From NCBI GenBank assembly GCA_026707325.1, contig JAPOXA010000066.1, forward strand, positions 1-64,000: DNA of 64,000 nucleotides, given 5' to 3'. Positions 1 through 9,081 of the stretch are shown piece after piece; positions within the stretch are counted from its first letter, which is position 1; every line of letters starts with the position of its first letter. The DNA is from Acidobacteriota bacterium (lineage in GTDB: Bacteria; Acidobacteriota; Thermoanaerobaculia; Multivoradales; Multivoraceae). A program made the translations under genes and the position numbers. The notes beneath the pieces are model-generated. The model ran no database searches. It saw only the letters and a program-made list of their open reading frames with translations, and was not told where the DNA came from.

Positions 1-2
1 AC

Positions 3-971
3 TGGTTCGGCAACAAGTACCTGCAGAACGGCTTCGAGGTCGGCTTCATCGGCGCATCCGACACTCACAACGGCCACCCCGGCTACACCGGGGCCGGCAA
101 CCGTCAACTGGGCGGTCTGGCCGCCGTCTACGCGCCCGAGAACAACGCTGACGCCATCTTCGGCGCGCTCCGCGACCGGGCCGCCTATGCGACAACCGGC
201 GAGCGGATCCTCCTCGAGGCAACTCTCAACGGCACCCGCATGGGTACGCGCCAGGAGGACGCCGCGGTGCGTCGGATCGACTGCCGGGTCAGCGGCACGG
301 CCCCGATCGACGCGATCGACGTGATCAAGAACGGCGCGATCGTCTACACCAGGAGATACCTGGAGAGCGCTCTGTCCGACGAATCGCGGGTGCAGATCAC
401 CTTCGAGTCGTCGACCGAGATCCACGGCGAGCGCACGCCCCCGCGCGGCGGCCGACCGTGGAGGGGAGCGATCCAGGTCGCCGGAGCCGAGCTGGTCGAC
501 TACGACGATCCCTGGTTCACGCAGCCCGCGACCTGGCGAACCGCCCGCAACGCGGAAGACCGCAACCGGATCGACTTCGACTTCCCGACCCGTGGGCGTC
601 CGAAGTCACTCGTTCTCGAGTTGCGCGGCGCAAGCGCCGACACGGTCATCACCGTCGACATGGAGACGACGACCGAATCGCGCGGCTCGGGCGGCTACGT
701 TCGCATCCCCCAGGAACTGCCGGCGAACACCGTGCGGTTCCGGCTCGGCGACCTGAAAGGCCAGGTCGATCGCCGCGAGTACCCGGTGCTCGAGCACACG
801 GACGCACTCTCGGCTCAGATCGTGACCGAGGGACGGGCCCTCGACCAGGAGTTCAGCTTCACCGACCAGGGCGAAGTCCGGCCCGGCGACTACTACTACC
901 TCCGCGTGCGCCAGATCGACGGCAGCATGGCGTGGTCGAGCCCGTTCTGGGTGGGGGAGAGCTCCGGGTAG
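3..971 (+). CDS. DUF3604 domain protein, C-terminal part (5' truncated by window edge)
   Basis: The frame is open from the first bases, so the start lies upstream of the window. The visible 322 residues begin with a PHP-like stretch, GFIGASDTHNGHPGY, which is typical of the metal-binding C-terminal part of DUF3604 proteins, followed by an AYATTGERI segment and a beta-rich tail. DUF3604 proteins are large, usually secreted, putative metal-dependent hydrolases with a PHP-type fold. Their substrate is not known. The stop is followed after 37 bases by the next gene on the same strand, so co-transcription is possible. The family assignment rests on the SDTH motif and its context. The N-terminal domain and any signal peptide cannot be judged here. 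Confidence 0.8.
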   Translation, partial: WFGNKYLQNGFEVGFIGASDTHNGHPGYTGAGNRQLGGLAAVYAPENNADAIFGALRDRAAYATTGERILLEATLNGTRMGTRQEDAAVRRIDCRVSGTAPIDAIDVIKNGAIVYTRRYLESALSDESRVQITFESSTEIHGERTPPRGGRPWRGAIQVAGAELVDYDDPWFTQPATWRTARNAEDRNRIDFDFPTRGRPKSLVLELRGASADTVITVDMETTTESRGSGGYVRIPQELPANTVRFRLGDLKGQVDRREYPVLEHTDALSAQIVTEGRALDQEFSFTDQGEVRPGDYYYLRVRQIDGSMAWSSPFWVGESSG

Positions 972-1008
972 GCTTCAGTAGTAGAAACCCCGAACAAGGA
1001 GAACGGAG

Positions 1009-2079
1009 ATGCGGAAGACCATCGCTCTCATCTGCGCACTGCTCGCCTCGGGCGCCGGCGCCGCCCTGGCGGCCGCAGACGACATTCCCCGCACGCCCAA
1101 CGGCAAGCCCGACTTCACCGGCCGCTACGACATCCGCTCGCTGACGCCCTTCGAGCGCCGGCCCGAGCGGGGCGAGGAACTCGTCCTCAGCCCGGAGGAG
1201 GCGGCCGAGGTCGAAGCCAACCAGCGCCAGCGCGTCCTGGACGGCGACGCCGCCAGTGAGCCGGATCGGCCGCCGCCGGAGAAGGGCGCCTTCATCGACC
1301 GGCAGAGCTACAACTACGCCTGGTTCGACCCCGGCCACACGATGTTCAGGATCGACGGCAAGTACCGCACGTCGATCCTGACGAACCCTCCGAACGGCCG
1401 GATGCCGCCGCTGACGGAAGTAGCCCAGAAGAACCGCGGGGCCTTGCCGCGGTTCATCTGGATGAACGACGACGGCACGGCCTGGTGGCTGGAGTCTGGC
1501 GATACGCCCTTCGACAGCCCGGAGACGATGGTCCTGGGCGTGCGCTGCATCTACCAGCCCGGCGCTTCGATTCCGATCCGCACAATCTCCTACAACAACC
1601 TGAAGACCCTGGTGCAGACCGACGACTATCTGATGATCCACATCGAGTGGATGCACTGGACCCGGGTCGTACGGATCGACGCGGAGCACTCGCCTGCGGG
1701 ATACCAGTCCTACTCCGGCGACTCGATCGGCCGGTGGGAGGGCGACACCCTGGTCGTCGAGACGACGAACTTCCGTCGTGAGGCGGCGCCCCAGATGCTG
1801 CACGGCCGGGAGTCCGCCGGCGTTCCGCGCGGCCCGATGAAGGTCACCGAGCGCTTCAGCCCGATCGACGGCCAGTCTCTGCTCTATCAGTTCGAGGTCG
1901 AGGACGAGGAGTACACGGCGTCCTACGGCGGCGAGATGCCGTGGCCAAGGACCGACCAGTACAACTACGAGTACGCCTGCCACGAGGGCAACTATTCGAT
2001 GCTGGGCCAGCTCAGGGGAGCGCGCCAGCTCGAGAAGGAGTGGATCGCCGCCGGCAGGCCGGTGAAGGGCGGGGAGTAG
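1009..2079 (+). CDS. Secreted protein of a conserved Acidobacteria-type family, function unknown
   Basis: The protein has 356 residues with a clear Sec signal peptide (MRKTIALICALLASGAGAAL, cut near residue 22). An AAGGAG ribosome site lies 7 bases before the ATG. The mature part starts RTPNGKPDFTGRY and carries the blocks IDGKYRTSILTNPPNGRMP, QTDDYLMI, DSIGRWEGDTLVVETTNF and YACHEGNYSM. The same blocks occur in the proteins at 37152 and 38728, so the window holds three members of one family. Such proteins are common beside DUF6152 proteins in Acidobacteria and are normally left as hypothetical. No catalytic motif is recognised. A role outside the cytoplasmic membrane is the only supportable inference. 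The gene is convergent with the SDR gene, with 4 bases between stops. Confidence 0.85.
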   Translation: MRKTIALICALLASGAGAALAAADDIPRTPNGKPDFTGRYDIRSLTPFERRPERGEELVLSPEEAAEVEANQRQRVLDGDAASEPDRPPPEKGAFIDRQSYNYAWFDPGHTMFRIDGKYRTSILTNPPNGRMPPLTEVAQKNRGALPRFIWMNDDGTAWWLESGDTPFDSPETMVLGVRCIYQPGASIPIRTISYNNLKTLVQTDDYLMIHIEWMHWTRVVRIDAEHSPAGYQSYSGDSIGRWEGDTLVVETTNFRREAAPQMLHGRESAGVPRGPMKVTERFSPIDGQSLLYQFEVEDEEYTASYGGEMPWPRTDQYNYEYACHEGNYSMLGQLRGARQLEKEWIAAGRPVKGGE

Positions 2080-2083
2080 CGGC

Positions 2084-2941
2084 TCAGATCATGCTGTAGC
2101 CGGAGCCCTGGCGCTCCGTGCCGAGTCCGCGCCCCTTCTCGATCCAGCCGAACTCTTCCAGGATCGCCTGGCTGTAGGTCACCCGGCCGGTGACCCGGTC
2201 GAGCGGCTCGGTGGCGAGCAGCAGGGCCGCCTGGGCCATGACCTCGACCGTCTCGGCCTCGTTCGGGTCGCGGCCCTCCATCAGCCGGTGATGGCCGGCG
2301 CCCGGCGTGGGCACGATCTGGGACGGGCTGTAGCAGGTCACCGAGACACCGTGCTCGTAGACCTCGGAGGCGAGGCCCTGGGTGAAGCGCTCGAGCGCCG
2401 CCTTCTCGGCGCCGTAGAGGGAACCGCCGGCGAACTGCGGGCCCTTGTAGGGACCGCGGCCCGGGCCGATCGCCGAGCCCGAAGACACGTTGACGATGCT
2501 GCCGGCGCCGCGTTCGATCATCTCGGGCAGCACGAGCTTGGACAGGTAGAAGGGCGCGTGGAAGTTGACCGCGGTCGAGCGATGCCACTTGTTGATCGGG
2601 AAATCCACGACCGGGATGAAGTAGGTCAGGGCGGCGTTGTTGATCAGCACCTCGACCGGCCCGAGCGCATCGCGTACCTCGTTCACCAGGCGCTCGCAGT
2701 TGGGGTACTCGGAGACGTCGCAGGCGAACGCAGTCGCGTCGCCGCCCGCCGCCCGGATCTCCTCGATCGTCTCCTCCAGCGACCCGCCCAGGTAGTGGCC
2801 GCCCTCGGAGAGGGTGCGTGCCGTGCAGGCGACCCGAGCGCCGTGCTCGGCGAACAGCTCGGCGATCGCCTTGCCGATGCCGCGGCTCGCTCCGGTGACC
2901 AGGGCTACCCTGCCGTCGAGCTTCTTTTCTGTCTGCGCCAT
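2084..2941 (-). CDS. SDR-family oxidoreductase
   Basis: This is a 285-residue classical short-chain dehydrogenase/reductase. The Rossmann motif TGASRGIG (residues 16-23), NNA (101-103), a Ser in NVSSGSA (about 154) and the active pair Tyr176/Lys180 in YGAEK are all present. It should therefore use NAD(P)(H) to oxidise an alcohol or reduce a carbonyl. The frame is open further upstream, but the start MAQTEKK fits the family length and has an AAGGAG-type site just before it. It lies 13 bases downstream of the MatB-like ligase on the same strand, so the two are probably one operon. A 3-oxoacyl or hydroxyacyl-CoA substrate is a reasonable guess from the neighbour, but the sequence does not show it. 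Confidence 0.9.
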   Translation of the reverse strand: MAQTEKKLDGRVALVTGASRGIGKAIAELFAEHGARVACTARTLSEGGHYLGGSLEETIEEIRAAGGDATAFACDVSEYPNCERLVNEVRDALGPVEVLINNAALTYFIPVVDFPINKWHRSTAVNFHAPFYLSKLVLPEMIERGAGSIVNVSSGSAIGPGRGPYKGPQFAGGSLYGAEKAALERFTQGLASEVYEHGVSVTCYSPSQIVPTPGAGHHRLMEGRDPNEAETVEVMAQAALLLATEPLDRVTGRVTYSQAILEEFGWIEKGRGLGTERQGSGYSMI

Positions 2942-2954
2942 TGAGCTTTCTCCT

Positions 2955-4430
2955 TCATCGGTTGTACGCGTCGCGGTACCGCTCGCGCAGCACGTTTTTC
3001 TGTACCTTCCCCATCGCGTTGCGCGGCAGTTCGTCGACCCAGTAGAAGCGGCGCGGGTGCTTGTAGCGCGCGAGCCCCGCATCGAGCGCGGAGCGGAGCG
3101 TATCGTCTTCCACGGGCTCGGCTTCGGCGACCAGCACGGCAACCACGCCTTCGCCCAGGTCGCCGTGCGGCGCGCCGATCACTGCCGATTCCGCCACGCC
3201 CGCCACTTCGTCGAGCCGGTCCTCGACCTCCTTGGGGTACACGTTGAAGCCGCCCGCGATGACCAGGTCCTTGCCGCGGCCGACCAGGGTCACGCGGCCC
3301 TCGCCGTCGACGCTCGCGAGGTCGCCGGTGACGAAGAAGCCGTCGCCGCGCATCTCCTCGGTCGTCTTCTCCGGCAGGCCCCAGTAACCCCGGAACAGGT
3401 TCGGGCCGCGGATCTCCAGCGTGCCCACTTCACCCGCCGGCAGTTCGGCGCCGTCCTCACCCACGGCCCGCACTTCGACATCGGGCAGCGGGAAACCGAC
3501 CGTGCCGGCCACCCGGTCTCCGCGCAGAGGGTTCGACGTGATCATCCCGGCCTCGGTCATGCCGTAGCGTTCCAGGATCCGGTGGCCGGTGCGAGCCTCG
3601 AAGTCGCCAAAGACGGCTTCCGTCAATGGCGCCGAACCGGAGACGAACAACCGGATCCTCTCGCAGTCCGCGCTACCGAACCCCGGCTCGGCGAGCAGTC
3701 GCGAATAGAACGTGGGCACACCCATCAGCACCGTCGCTTCGGCCAGCAAGCGGCGCACCTCCGCAGCATCGAAGGCGGGCAGGAAGAGAACCTTCGACGC
3801 GTTCAGGAAGGCCGTGTGCAGCGCTACGAACAGCCCGTGGACGTGGAAGATCGGCAACGCGTGGAGCAGCACGTCCCCGGGCTCGAAGCCCCAGATCTCG
3901 TGCAGGGCGAGAGCGTTCGAGGTCAGGTTGCCGTGGGTGATCATCGCGCCCTTGGAGCGCCCAGTGGTGCCCGACGTGTAGCAGATGGCGGCCAGGTCGT
4001 CGTCTCGGCGAGGTTCGACCGCCGCATCGGGTTCTTGCGCCCGGGCTTCCGACCAGAGCGCGTCGATGCCCACCGCCTGCCGTCCGGCGGCCTCTGCCCC
4101 GACGACGACCCGCGGCGACGCGTCGTCGACGAAGAACGTGACCTCCCGCTCGGTGTAGGCCGTATTCAGCGGCACGTACACGCCACCACAGCGCAACACG
4201 CCCAGGTACAACGCCACAGCCTCCACCGACTTCGGGATCTGAACCAGTACCCGATCCCCGGGCTCGACGCCGCGCTCGCGCAGCGCAGCCGAGCATCGGG
4301 CCGAAGCCTCGTCCAAGTCGCGGTACGTCCACGCCGGCCCGCTCGCGCCTTCGGTAACGCCAACTGGCACCAGGCCGGGATGATCGAGGGCCGTCTCGAA
4401 ACGCTTCGAGAGCAGGCTAAAGAGGTTCAT
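2955..4430 (-). CDS. matB: Malonyl-CoA synthetase-like AMP-binding enzyme (MatB family)
   Basis: The 491-residue enzyme belongs to the ANL superfamily and activates a carboxylate to its acyl-CoA through an acyl-AMP. It shows the P-loop YTSGTTGRSKG (151-161), LPIFHVHGLF, the A5 block RYGMTEAGMITSNPL, GDRVAGTVG, the ITGDL-type block FVTGDLAS, GRGKDLVIAGGFNVYPKEVE and the C-terminal catalytic lysine in NAMGKVQK (Lys475). The GDRV..TVG and GGFNVYPKE blocks, and the short length, match malonate-CoA ligases better than long-chain enzymes. Methylmalonate or another short dicarboxylate is possible. It heads a small minus-strand operon with the SDR gene and is divergent from the lipoprotein gene. No ribosome site is evident upstream of the ATG. 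Confidence 0.82.
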   Translation of the reverse strand: MNLFSLLSKRFETALDHPGLVPVGVTEGASGPAWTYRDLDEASARCSAALRERGVEPGDRVLVQIPKSVEAVALYLGVLRCGGVYVPLNTAYTEREVTFFVDDASPRVVVGAEAAGRQAVGIDALWSEARAQEPDAAVEPRRDDDLAAICYTSGTTGRSKGAMITHGNLTSNALALHEIWGFEPGDVLLHALPIFHVHGLFVALHTAFLNASKVLFLPAFDAAEVRRLLAEATVLMGVPTFYSRLLAEPGFGSADCERIRLFVSGSAPLTEAVFGDFEARTGHRILERYGMTEAGMITSNPLRGDRVAGTVGFPLPDVEVRAVGEDGAELPAGEVGTLEIRGPNLFRGYWGLPEKTTEEMRGDGFFVTGDLASVDGEGRVTLVGRGKDLVIAGGFNVYPKEVEDRLDEVAGVAESAVIGAPHGDLGEGVVAVLVAEAEPVEDDTLRSALDAGLARYKHPRRFYWVDELPRNAMGKVQKNVLRERYRDAYNR

Positions 4431-4490
4431 CGGTTCGACGCGAGTCTGCGGGGAAGACGGTCGATCCTACGCGTGTTGCAAACTAGGACC

Positions 4491-5873
4491 ATGGTCGCCA
4501 GCCGCCCGTCCCGCGCGCCTGGAGCCGCGATCCGTCGCACGCTCCCCGGAGCGACCGCGGCGGTGCTCGCCATGGCCCTTGCCGGCTGCACCGACGACCC
4601 GGTGGCCGAGAGCCTGCACCTCGAGTTCTACCCGCCGTCGGCGGAGGACACTCAACCGGCCGAGGACGAGAGTGTCCCGCCCCCCGAGACGACCGGCTAC
4701 GTGAGGCTCGAGGCCAAGGTCTCGATCCACCGTCACACGGTTCCCGAAGGCAACGCACTGATCGAGCGGCGGTTGAACGACCGAACCGAGGCGTTGATGA
4801 ACGGCTACGACGTCTGGCATCTGCGCTTCGACCGGCTGTACGAGCCGCTCGCCGACGGCGCCGAGTGGGAGCGGGCAGGCAGGGAGCTGACCAGCTACCG
4901 GCGTTGGGCGCTGGTCGGGAACCCGGATGCCGAACTGCAGGAGTTCTTCGCCAACACCGCGATCCGTCCGTCGCTCGCCGTCTGGGACAACGCACGGCGG
5001 GAGCCGGACGACCGGCAACCGCCGCCGCAGACGGTATCGCTGGAGTTCGTCTTCGACGGCGGAACACAGGCGACTGCCGGCGAGTTCGACACCGTCGAGC
5101 GCGGCCTGCGCGGTTTCGCCGTCGACGCCGCCCGCTACCACCGGCGCGTCGCGGCGTTGTGGCGCTACATGGACGAGAACCCGGGCCGCCGTTTCGAGTG
5201 CCTGCGGGCCCTGTTCGCGGCCGCCCGGGGCGAGGAACTGCCCGAATCGACGCTCGTCGCGCCGCCGCGGGAGCTCGCGCTGAACACCGCTCCGCCGGCT
5301 GCCCCCGAGCGGCCGCCGGACCAGCCTGCCTTACGCGACCTCGAACTCGAAATGATCGAGCGGCTCCTGGAGGCCGGCGAGCCGTTGCTGGAGATCTTCG
5401 AGGTTCCGGATGACGACGCCTTCACCCTGCGGGAGCTGTCGCGCCGGGTCTTCGATCCGTTCCCGGCCGTCATCACCGTGCTGCCGGACGGTCCGGTCAC
5501 CGAGGCGGTCGGATTCGCCGAATCGGGAGACGGCTGGACGATTCCCTCCCTTGATCTCTGGCGAGCGTTCCGCAGCCTGGAGGGCAGGTTCGTGTCGCCC
5601 GACCCGCTCCTCTTCCTGCTCGACACGGACGGCAACGACTTCGGCTGCGACGAACAGGACGACGCCTGCAAGGACCGCGAGCGCGTCTTCGCCTTCCTCG
5701 AGCGCGGCGCCTTCGACGCCCGTCCAGGCTCTTCAATGGTGATCCGGCGCGCCCTGGAGACCGAACTGCAACCGCACGACCTGTACCGCCTGACGTGGAT
5801 CCGCGGCGGCACGGACGAGAGCGTCGACGACGGGGACGCCGAGGAAGGCATCCGCGAAACGGCCCGCCGATAG
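4491..5873 (+). CDS. Putative lipoprotein of unknown function
   Basis: The 460-residue product begins with a basic n-region, a hydrophobic stretch and a lipobox LAGC (Cys near residue 27), so it is probably an anchored lipoprotein. The mature part is acidic and alanine/glutamate rich, with no motif I recognise. It contains a DTDGNDFGCDEQDDACKD segment that could bind calcium, and it ends in an acidic tail. The reading frame runs open far upstream over the antisense strand of the ligase gene. The ATG after AACTAGGACC is chosen because the signal peptide begins there. There is no Shine-Dalgarno sequence, and a -10-like CAAACT ends 6 bases before the ATG, so the message may be leaderless. It lies between a divergent ligase gene and the esterase run. 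Confidence 0.72.
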   Translation: MVASRPSRAPGAAIRRTLPGATAAVLAMALAGCTDDPVAESLHLEFYPPSAEDTQPAEDESVPPPETTGYVRLEAKVSIHRHTVPEGNALIERRLNDRTEALMNGYDVWHLRFDRLYEPLADGAEWERAGRELTSYRRWALVGNPDAELQEFFANTAIRPSLAVWDNARREPDDRQPPPQTVSLEFVFDGGTQATAGEFDTVERGLRGFAVDAARYHRRVAALWRYMDENPGRRFECLRALFAAARGEELPESTLVAPPRELALNTAPPAAPERPPDQPALRDLELEMIERLLEAGEPLLEIFEVPDDDAFTLRELSRRVFDPFPAVITVLPDGPVTEAVGFAESGDGWTIPSLDLWRAFRSLEGRFVSPDPLLFLLDTDGNDFGCDEQDDACKDRERVFAFLERGAFDARPGSSMVIRRALETELQPHDLYRLTWIRGGTDESVDDGDAEEGIRETARR

Positions 5874-5904
5874 ACTCCGTCCAAGTCCTTCCCGAGAGGT
5901 GCCC

Positions 5905-7032
5905 ATGACCCGTTCGACCAACATCCGACCCAACCGACGCCCGCCCGGCTTCGCGCCCGTGCTGGCCGCCACCGTCCTCTTCGCCCTCGGCGCCAACTCC
6001 CTCAAGGCGCAGCGGCCCTACCCGCCGGAGATGGAGGGAACGACCTCGGAGGTCTACCGCACCGTCGGCGACGTCGAGCTCAAGATGTACTTCTGCAACC
6101 CCGAGGGGCACACGGCGGACGACCAGCGCCCCGCGATCGTCTTCTTCTTCGGCGGCGGTTGGCGTTCAGGTTCCCCGCTACAGTTCCTGCCGCAGTGCCA
6201 GTACCTCGCGGAACGGGGCATGGTCGCCGCCGTCGCCGACTACCGCGTGGCCACGCGGCACGGTGTGACGGCGGACGAATGCGTCAAGGACGCCAAGAGC
6301 GCGATCCGCTGGCTGCGCGCGAACGCGGACCGGCTCGGCGTCGATCCCAACCGCATCGCCGCCGGCGGGGGCTCGGCCGGGGGTCACCTGGCGGCCGCCA
6401 CCGCGACGCTGCCGGGCCACGATCCCGATCCCGACGGCGTGAGCCCCGTGCCCGACGCGCTGGTCCTGTTCAACCCGGCGACCGTCCTCGCTCCCGTCGA
6501 TGGCGACCCGATGCCGACGGAGGAGGAGCTTGAGCGTTTCGCGGCGCTCGAAGAGCGCTTCGGGGCGCCGCCGGAGTCGATGTCCCCCTTCCATCACCTG
6601 AGAGCGGGCCTGCCGCCCACCATCCTCTTCCACGGCCAGGCCGACCAGACGGTGCCCCACAGCACGGCGGACCGGTTCTGCCGGGGCCTGCGGGACCACA
6701 AGAACCGATGCGACTTCGTCAGCTACCACGAGCAGGGCCACGGCTTCTTCAACTTCGGCCGGGGCGAGGACGGCGAGAACCGGAACAAGTGGTACGACGA
6801 CACGGTCTCCCGCATGGACGGCTTCCTCTACTCCCTCGAGTGGCTCGATCCGAAGCCGAATCCCGACGGCTCGCCGGGCGAGCGCCTGACCTGGGAGGAG
6901 TCGCTCAGCAAGGCGCTCGGCTCGTCCGCCAGCGGACTGCCGAGGACCGAGGAAGAACTGCAGGAGTTCGTCAAGACACTGGGAAACCGGGAAGATGAGG
7001 AGGACGACGACCCGGCGCCACCCGACGAATGA
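5905..7032 (+). CDS. Secreted alpha/beta-hydrolase (BD-FAE / esterase-lipase type)
   Basis: This is a 375-residue serine hydrolase with an N-terminal signal peptide ending near LKAQ (about residue 37). The oxyanion segment FFGGGWRSGS, the nucleophile elbow GGGSAGGHLAA, the acid in HGQADQTVP and the His in GHGFFNFGR form a complete triad. Hydrolases of this type cleave short acyl or feruloyl esters. The true substrate is unknown. A GTG lies 6 bases upstream, but GAGAGG sits 6 bases before the ATG used here. The stop overlaps the start of the PQQ dehydrogenase by 4 bases (ATGA), which indicates translational coupling and possibly a shared pathway for an extracellular substrate. The C-terminus is an acidic, probably disordered tail. 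Confidence 0.87.
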   Translation: MTRSTNIRPNRRPPGFAPVLAATVLFALGANSLKAQRPYPPEMEGTTSEVYRTVGDVELKMYFCNPEGHTADDQRPAIVFFFGGGWRSGSPLQFLPQCQYLAERGMVAAVADYRVATRHGVTADECVKDAKSAIRWLRANADRLGVDPNRIAAGGGSAGGHLAAATATLPGHDPDPDGVSPVPDALVLFNPATVLAPVDGDPMPTEEELERFAALEERFGAPPESMSPFHHLRAGLPPTILFHGQADQTVPHSTADRFCRGLRDHKNRCDFVSYHEQGHGFFNFGRGEDGENRNKWYDDTVSRMDGFLYSLEWLDPKPNPDGSPGERLTWEESLSKALGSSASGLPRTEEELQEFVKTLGNREDEEDDDPAPPDE

Positions 7033-9053
7033 TCCCGCGCCCCGAGATCCGACGGCGCCTCGTCGCCGTTTCGCTGAGCGCGGCCGGCGCCGCGGCCGCG
7101 GCCCACGGCCAGGCAGGCGCGGACCTGAGGCCGGCCTCGGCCAGCGCCACCGAGACACAGCCAGCCGGCGAGTGGCACAACTACGCCGCGGACAGCCACA
7201 GCAGCAAGTACTCGCCTCTCGACCAGATCGACCGCGACAACGTGCACCAGCTCGAGATCGCTTGGCGCTGGAAGTCGATCGACTACGGGATCGCCGCCCG
7301 CCACGAGGGGGTCATTCCGCCCTTCGTCTTCCAGAACACGCCGATGATGCGCGACGGGCGGGTGCTGGTCGCGACCGGGCTGGCCGCGGCCGCGCTCGAT
7401 CCGGCGAGCGGCGAGATCCTCTGGACCTACGATCCGTTCGAGGACGAACAGCCGCGGAACATGGGCCGCGGCGCCGTCCGCGGCGGCGTGACCTGGAACG
7501 ACGGAGACAGGCGGCGGCTCTTCTTCACCGGCAACGGCCGGCTGACCGCCCTCGACGCGGACACCGGCACCCTCGACCCTGACTTCGGAGACGGCGGACG
7601 GGCCGACATGCTCGAGGTCGGGAGCGGAGTGACGCGCCGCCAGTACTTCTGGACCTCGGCGCCCGTCGTGTGCGGCGACTCGATCGTAGTCGGTGAATCG
7701 ACGTCCGACGCCTGGTCGCGGCGCAAGAACCCGCCGGGGATGATCCGGGGCTACGATGCGCGCTCCGGAGCCCTGCGCTGGCGATTCAACATCATCCCCG
7801 AGCCGGGCGAGTTCGGATTCGACACCTGGGACAGTCCCGAAGCGGCCGAGGCCGGCGCCGCCAACGTCTGGACCTGGATCAGTTGCGACCAGGAACTGGG
7901 CATCGCCTACGCGGCAACCAGCACCCCGAGCAACGACTGGTACGGCGGCCACCGCCCGGGAAAGGGCCTGTTCGCCGAGTCGATCCTCGCTCTCGACGCC
8001 GCGACCGGCGAGCTGCGCTGGCACTTCCAGGCGGTGCACCACGGTCTCTGGGACTACGACTTCCCCGCCGCGCCCGTGCTCGCGGACATCGTCGTCGACG
8101 GCAAGCCGATCAAGGCGCTCGCACAGCCCTCGAAGCAGGCGTTCCTCTACGTGTTCGACCGGGAAACCGGCGAGCCGGTCTGGCCGATCGTCGAACTGCC
8201 CGTGCCGCCCTCCGAAGTTCCCGGCGAGCAGGCCTGGCCGACCCAGCCGCACCCGACCTGGCCGCTTCCCTACGACCTCCAGGGGCTGGCCATCGACGAC
8301 CTGATCGACTTCACGCCCGAACTGCGCGCGATGGCGCTCGAGTACGTGTCGCGGTACCGGATCGGCCCGATCTTCCAGCCACCGACACTGATCGAGGGCC
8401 CGGACACGAAGCCGACGATCCAGGTTCCCGGGGCGGTCGGCGGTACGAACTGGAACGGCGCCGCGCTCGATCCGGAGACGAACGTGCTCTATCTGCCGTC
8501 GGTCACCGTGCCGGCCATCCTGGGCCTGCGCCCGCCGCCAGACCCCGCGCGCTCCAACGTTCGCTACCGGGTCGACCTGAGCGAGGCAGACGGTTACGAA
8601 TGGGCGACCCTGCCGAACGGCCTGCCGATCACGAAACCACCCTATGGCCGCCTGACCGCGATCGACCTCGACACGGGCGAGCACCTCTGGATGGTCCCGA
8701 ACGGCGACGGCCCTCGCGATCACCCCGCGATCGCCCACCTGGACCTGCCGCCGCTCGGCCAGCAGGGGCGGGTCTCCGCGCTGGTCACGAAGACCCTGGT
8801 GTTCCTTGCCGACGGCTCGGATGTCATGGTCGTCCAGCCCGAGGGCGCGGGCAGCCGCAAGTTCAGGGCTTTCGACAAGGCGACCGGCGAGGTCGTCTGG
8901 GAAACGGAGTTGCCGAGCGGCGTCAGCGGCGCGCCGATGACTTACCTCCACGAAGGGCGCCAGTACATCGTGATGGCGCTCAGCGGCACGGACTTCGAGA
9001 ACGAACTGCTGGCCCTGGCGCTACCCGAAGCCGCGGTGGCCGCGGCTCCCTGA
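7029..9053 (+). CDS. PQQ-dependent dehydrogenase (quinoprotein, glucose/alcohol dehydrogenase type)
   Basis: The 674-residue protein is an eight-bladed PQQ beta-propeller dehydrogenase. It has a signal peptide (cut near AHGQA), the N-terminal block GEWHNYAADSHSSKYSPLDQ, repeated tryptophan-docking segments such as ALDAATGELRWHFQ and AIDLDTGEHLW, and the HGLWDYDFPA block typical of membrane glucose dehydrogenases and related pyranose enzymes. It would oxidise a sugar or alcohol in the periplasm and pass electrons to the respiratory chain. There is no transmembrane domain and no cytochrome c CxxCH, so a separate electron acceptor is needed. The start overlaps the esterase stop by 4 bases. Substrate specificity cannot be read from the sequence. 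Confidence 0.9.
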   Translation: MIPRPEIRRRLVAVSLSAAGAAAAAHGQAGADLRPASASATETQPAGEWHNYAADSHSSKYSPLDQIDRDNVHQLEIAWRWKSIDYGIAARHEGVIPPFVFQNTPMMRDGRVLVATGLAAAALDPASGEILWTYDPFEDEQPRNMGRGAVRGGVTWNDGDRRRLFFTGNGRLTALDADTGTLDPDFGDGGRADMLEVGSGVTRRQYFWTSAPVVCGDSIVVGESTSDAWSRRKNPPGMIRGYDARSGALRWRFNIIPEPGEFGFDTWDSPEAAEAGAANVWTWISCDQELGIAYAATSTPSNDWYGGHRPGKGLFAESILALDAATGELRWHFQAVHHGLWDYDFPAAPVLADIVVDGKPIKALAQPSKQAFLYVFDRETGEPVWPIVELPVPPSEVPGEQAWPTQPHPTWPLPYDLQGLAIDDLIDFTPELRAMALEYVSRYRIGPIFQPPTLIEGPDTKPTIQVPGAVGGTNWNGAALDPETNVLYLPSVTVPAILGLRPPPDPARSNVRYRVDLSEADGYEWATLPNGLPITKPPYGRLTAIDLDTGEHLWMVPNGDGPRDHPAIAHLDLPPLGQQGRVSALVTKTLVFLADGSDVMVVQPEGAGSRKFRAFDKATGEVVWETELPSGVSGAPMTYLHEGRQYIVMALSGTDFENELLALALPEAAVAAAP

Positions 9054-9081
9054 CCGCCGGCAACAGGCCCCGTAGCACCGG

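Noticed and set aside
2814-4490. Long in-frame extension upstream of the lipoprotein gene
   Set aside because: It lies antisense over the ligase and SDR genes. The lipoprotein signal peptide and lipobox begin at 4491.
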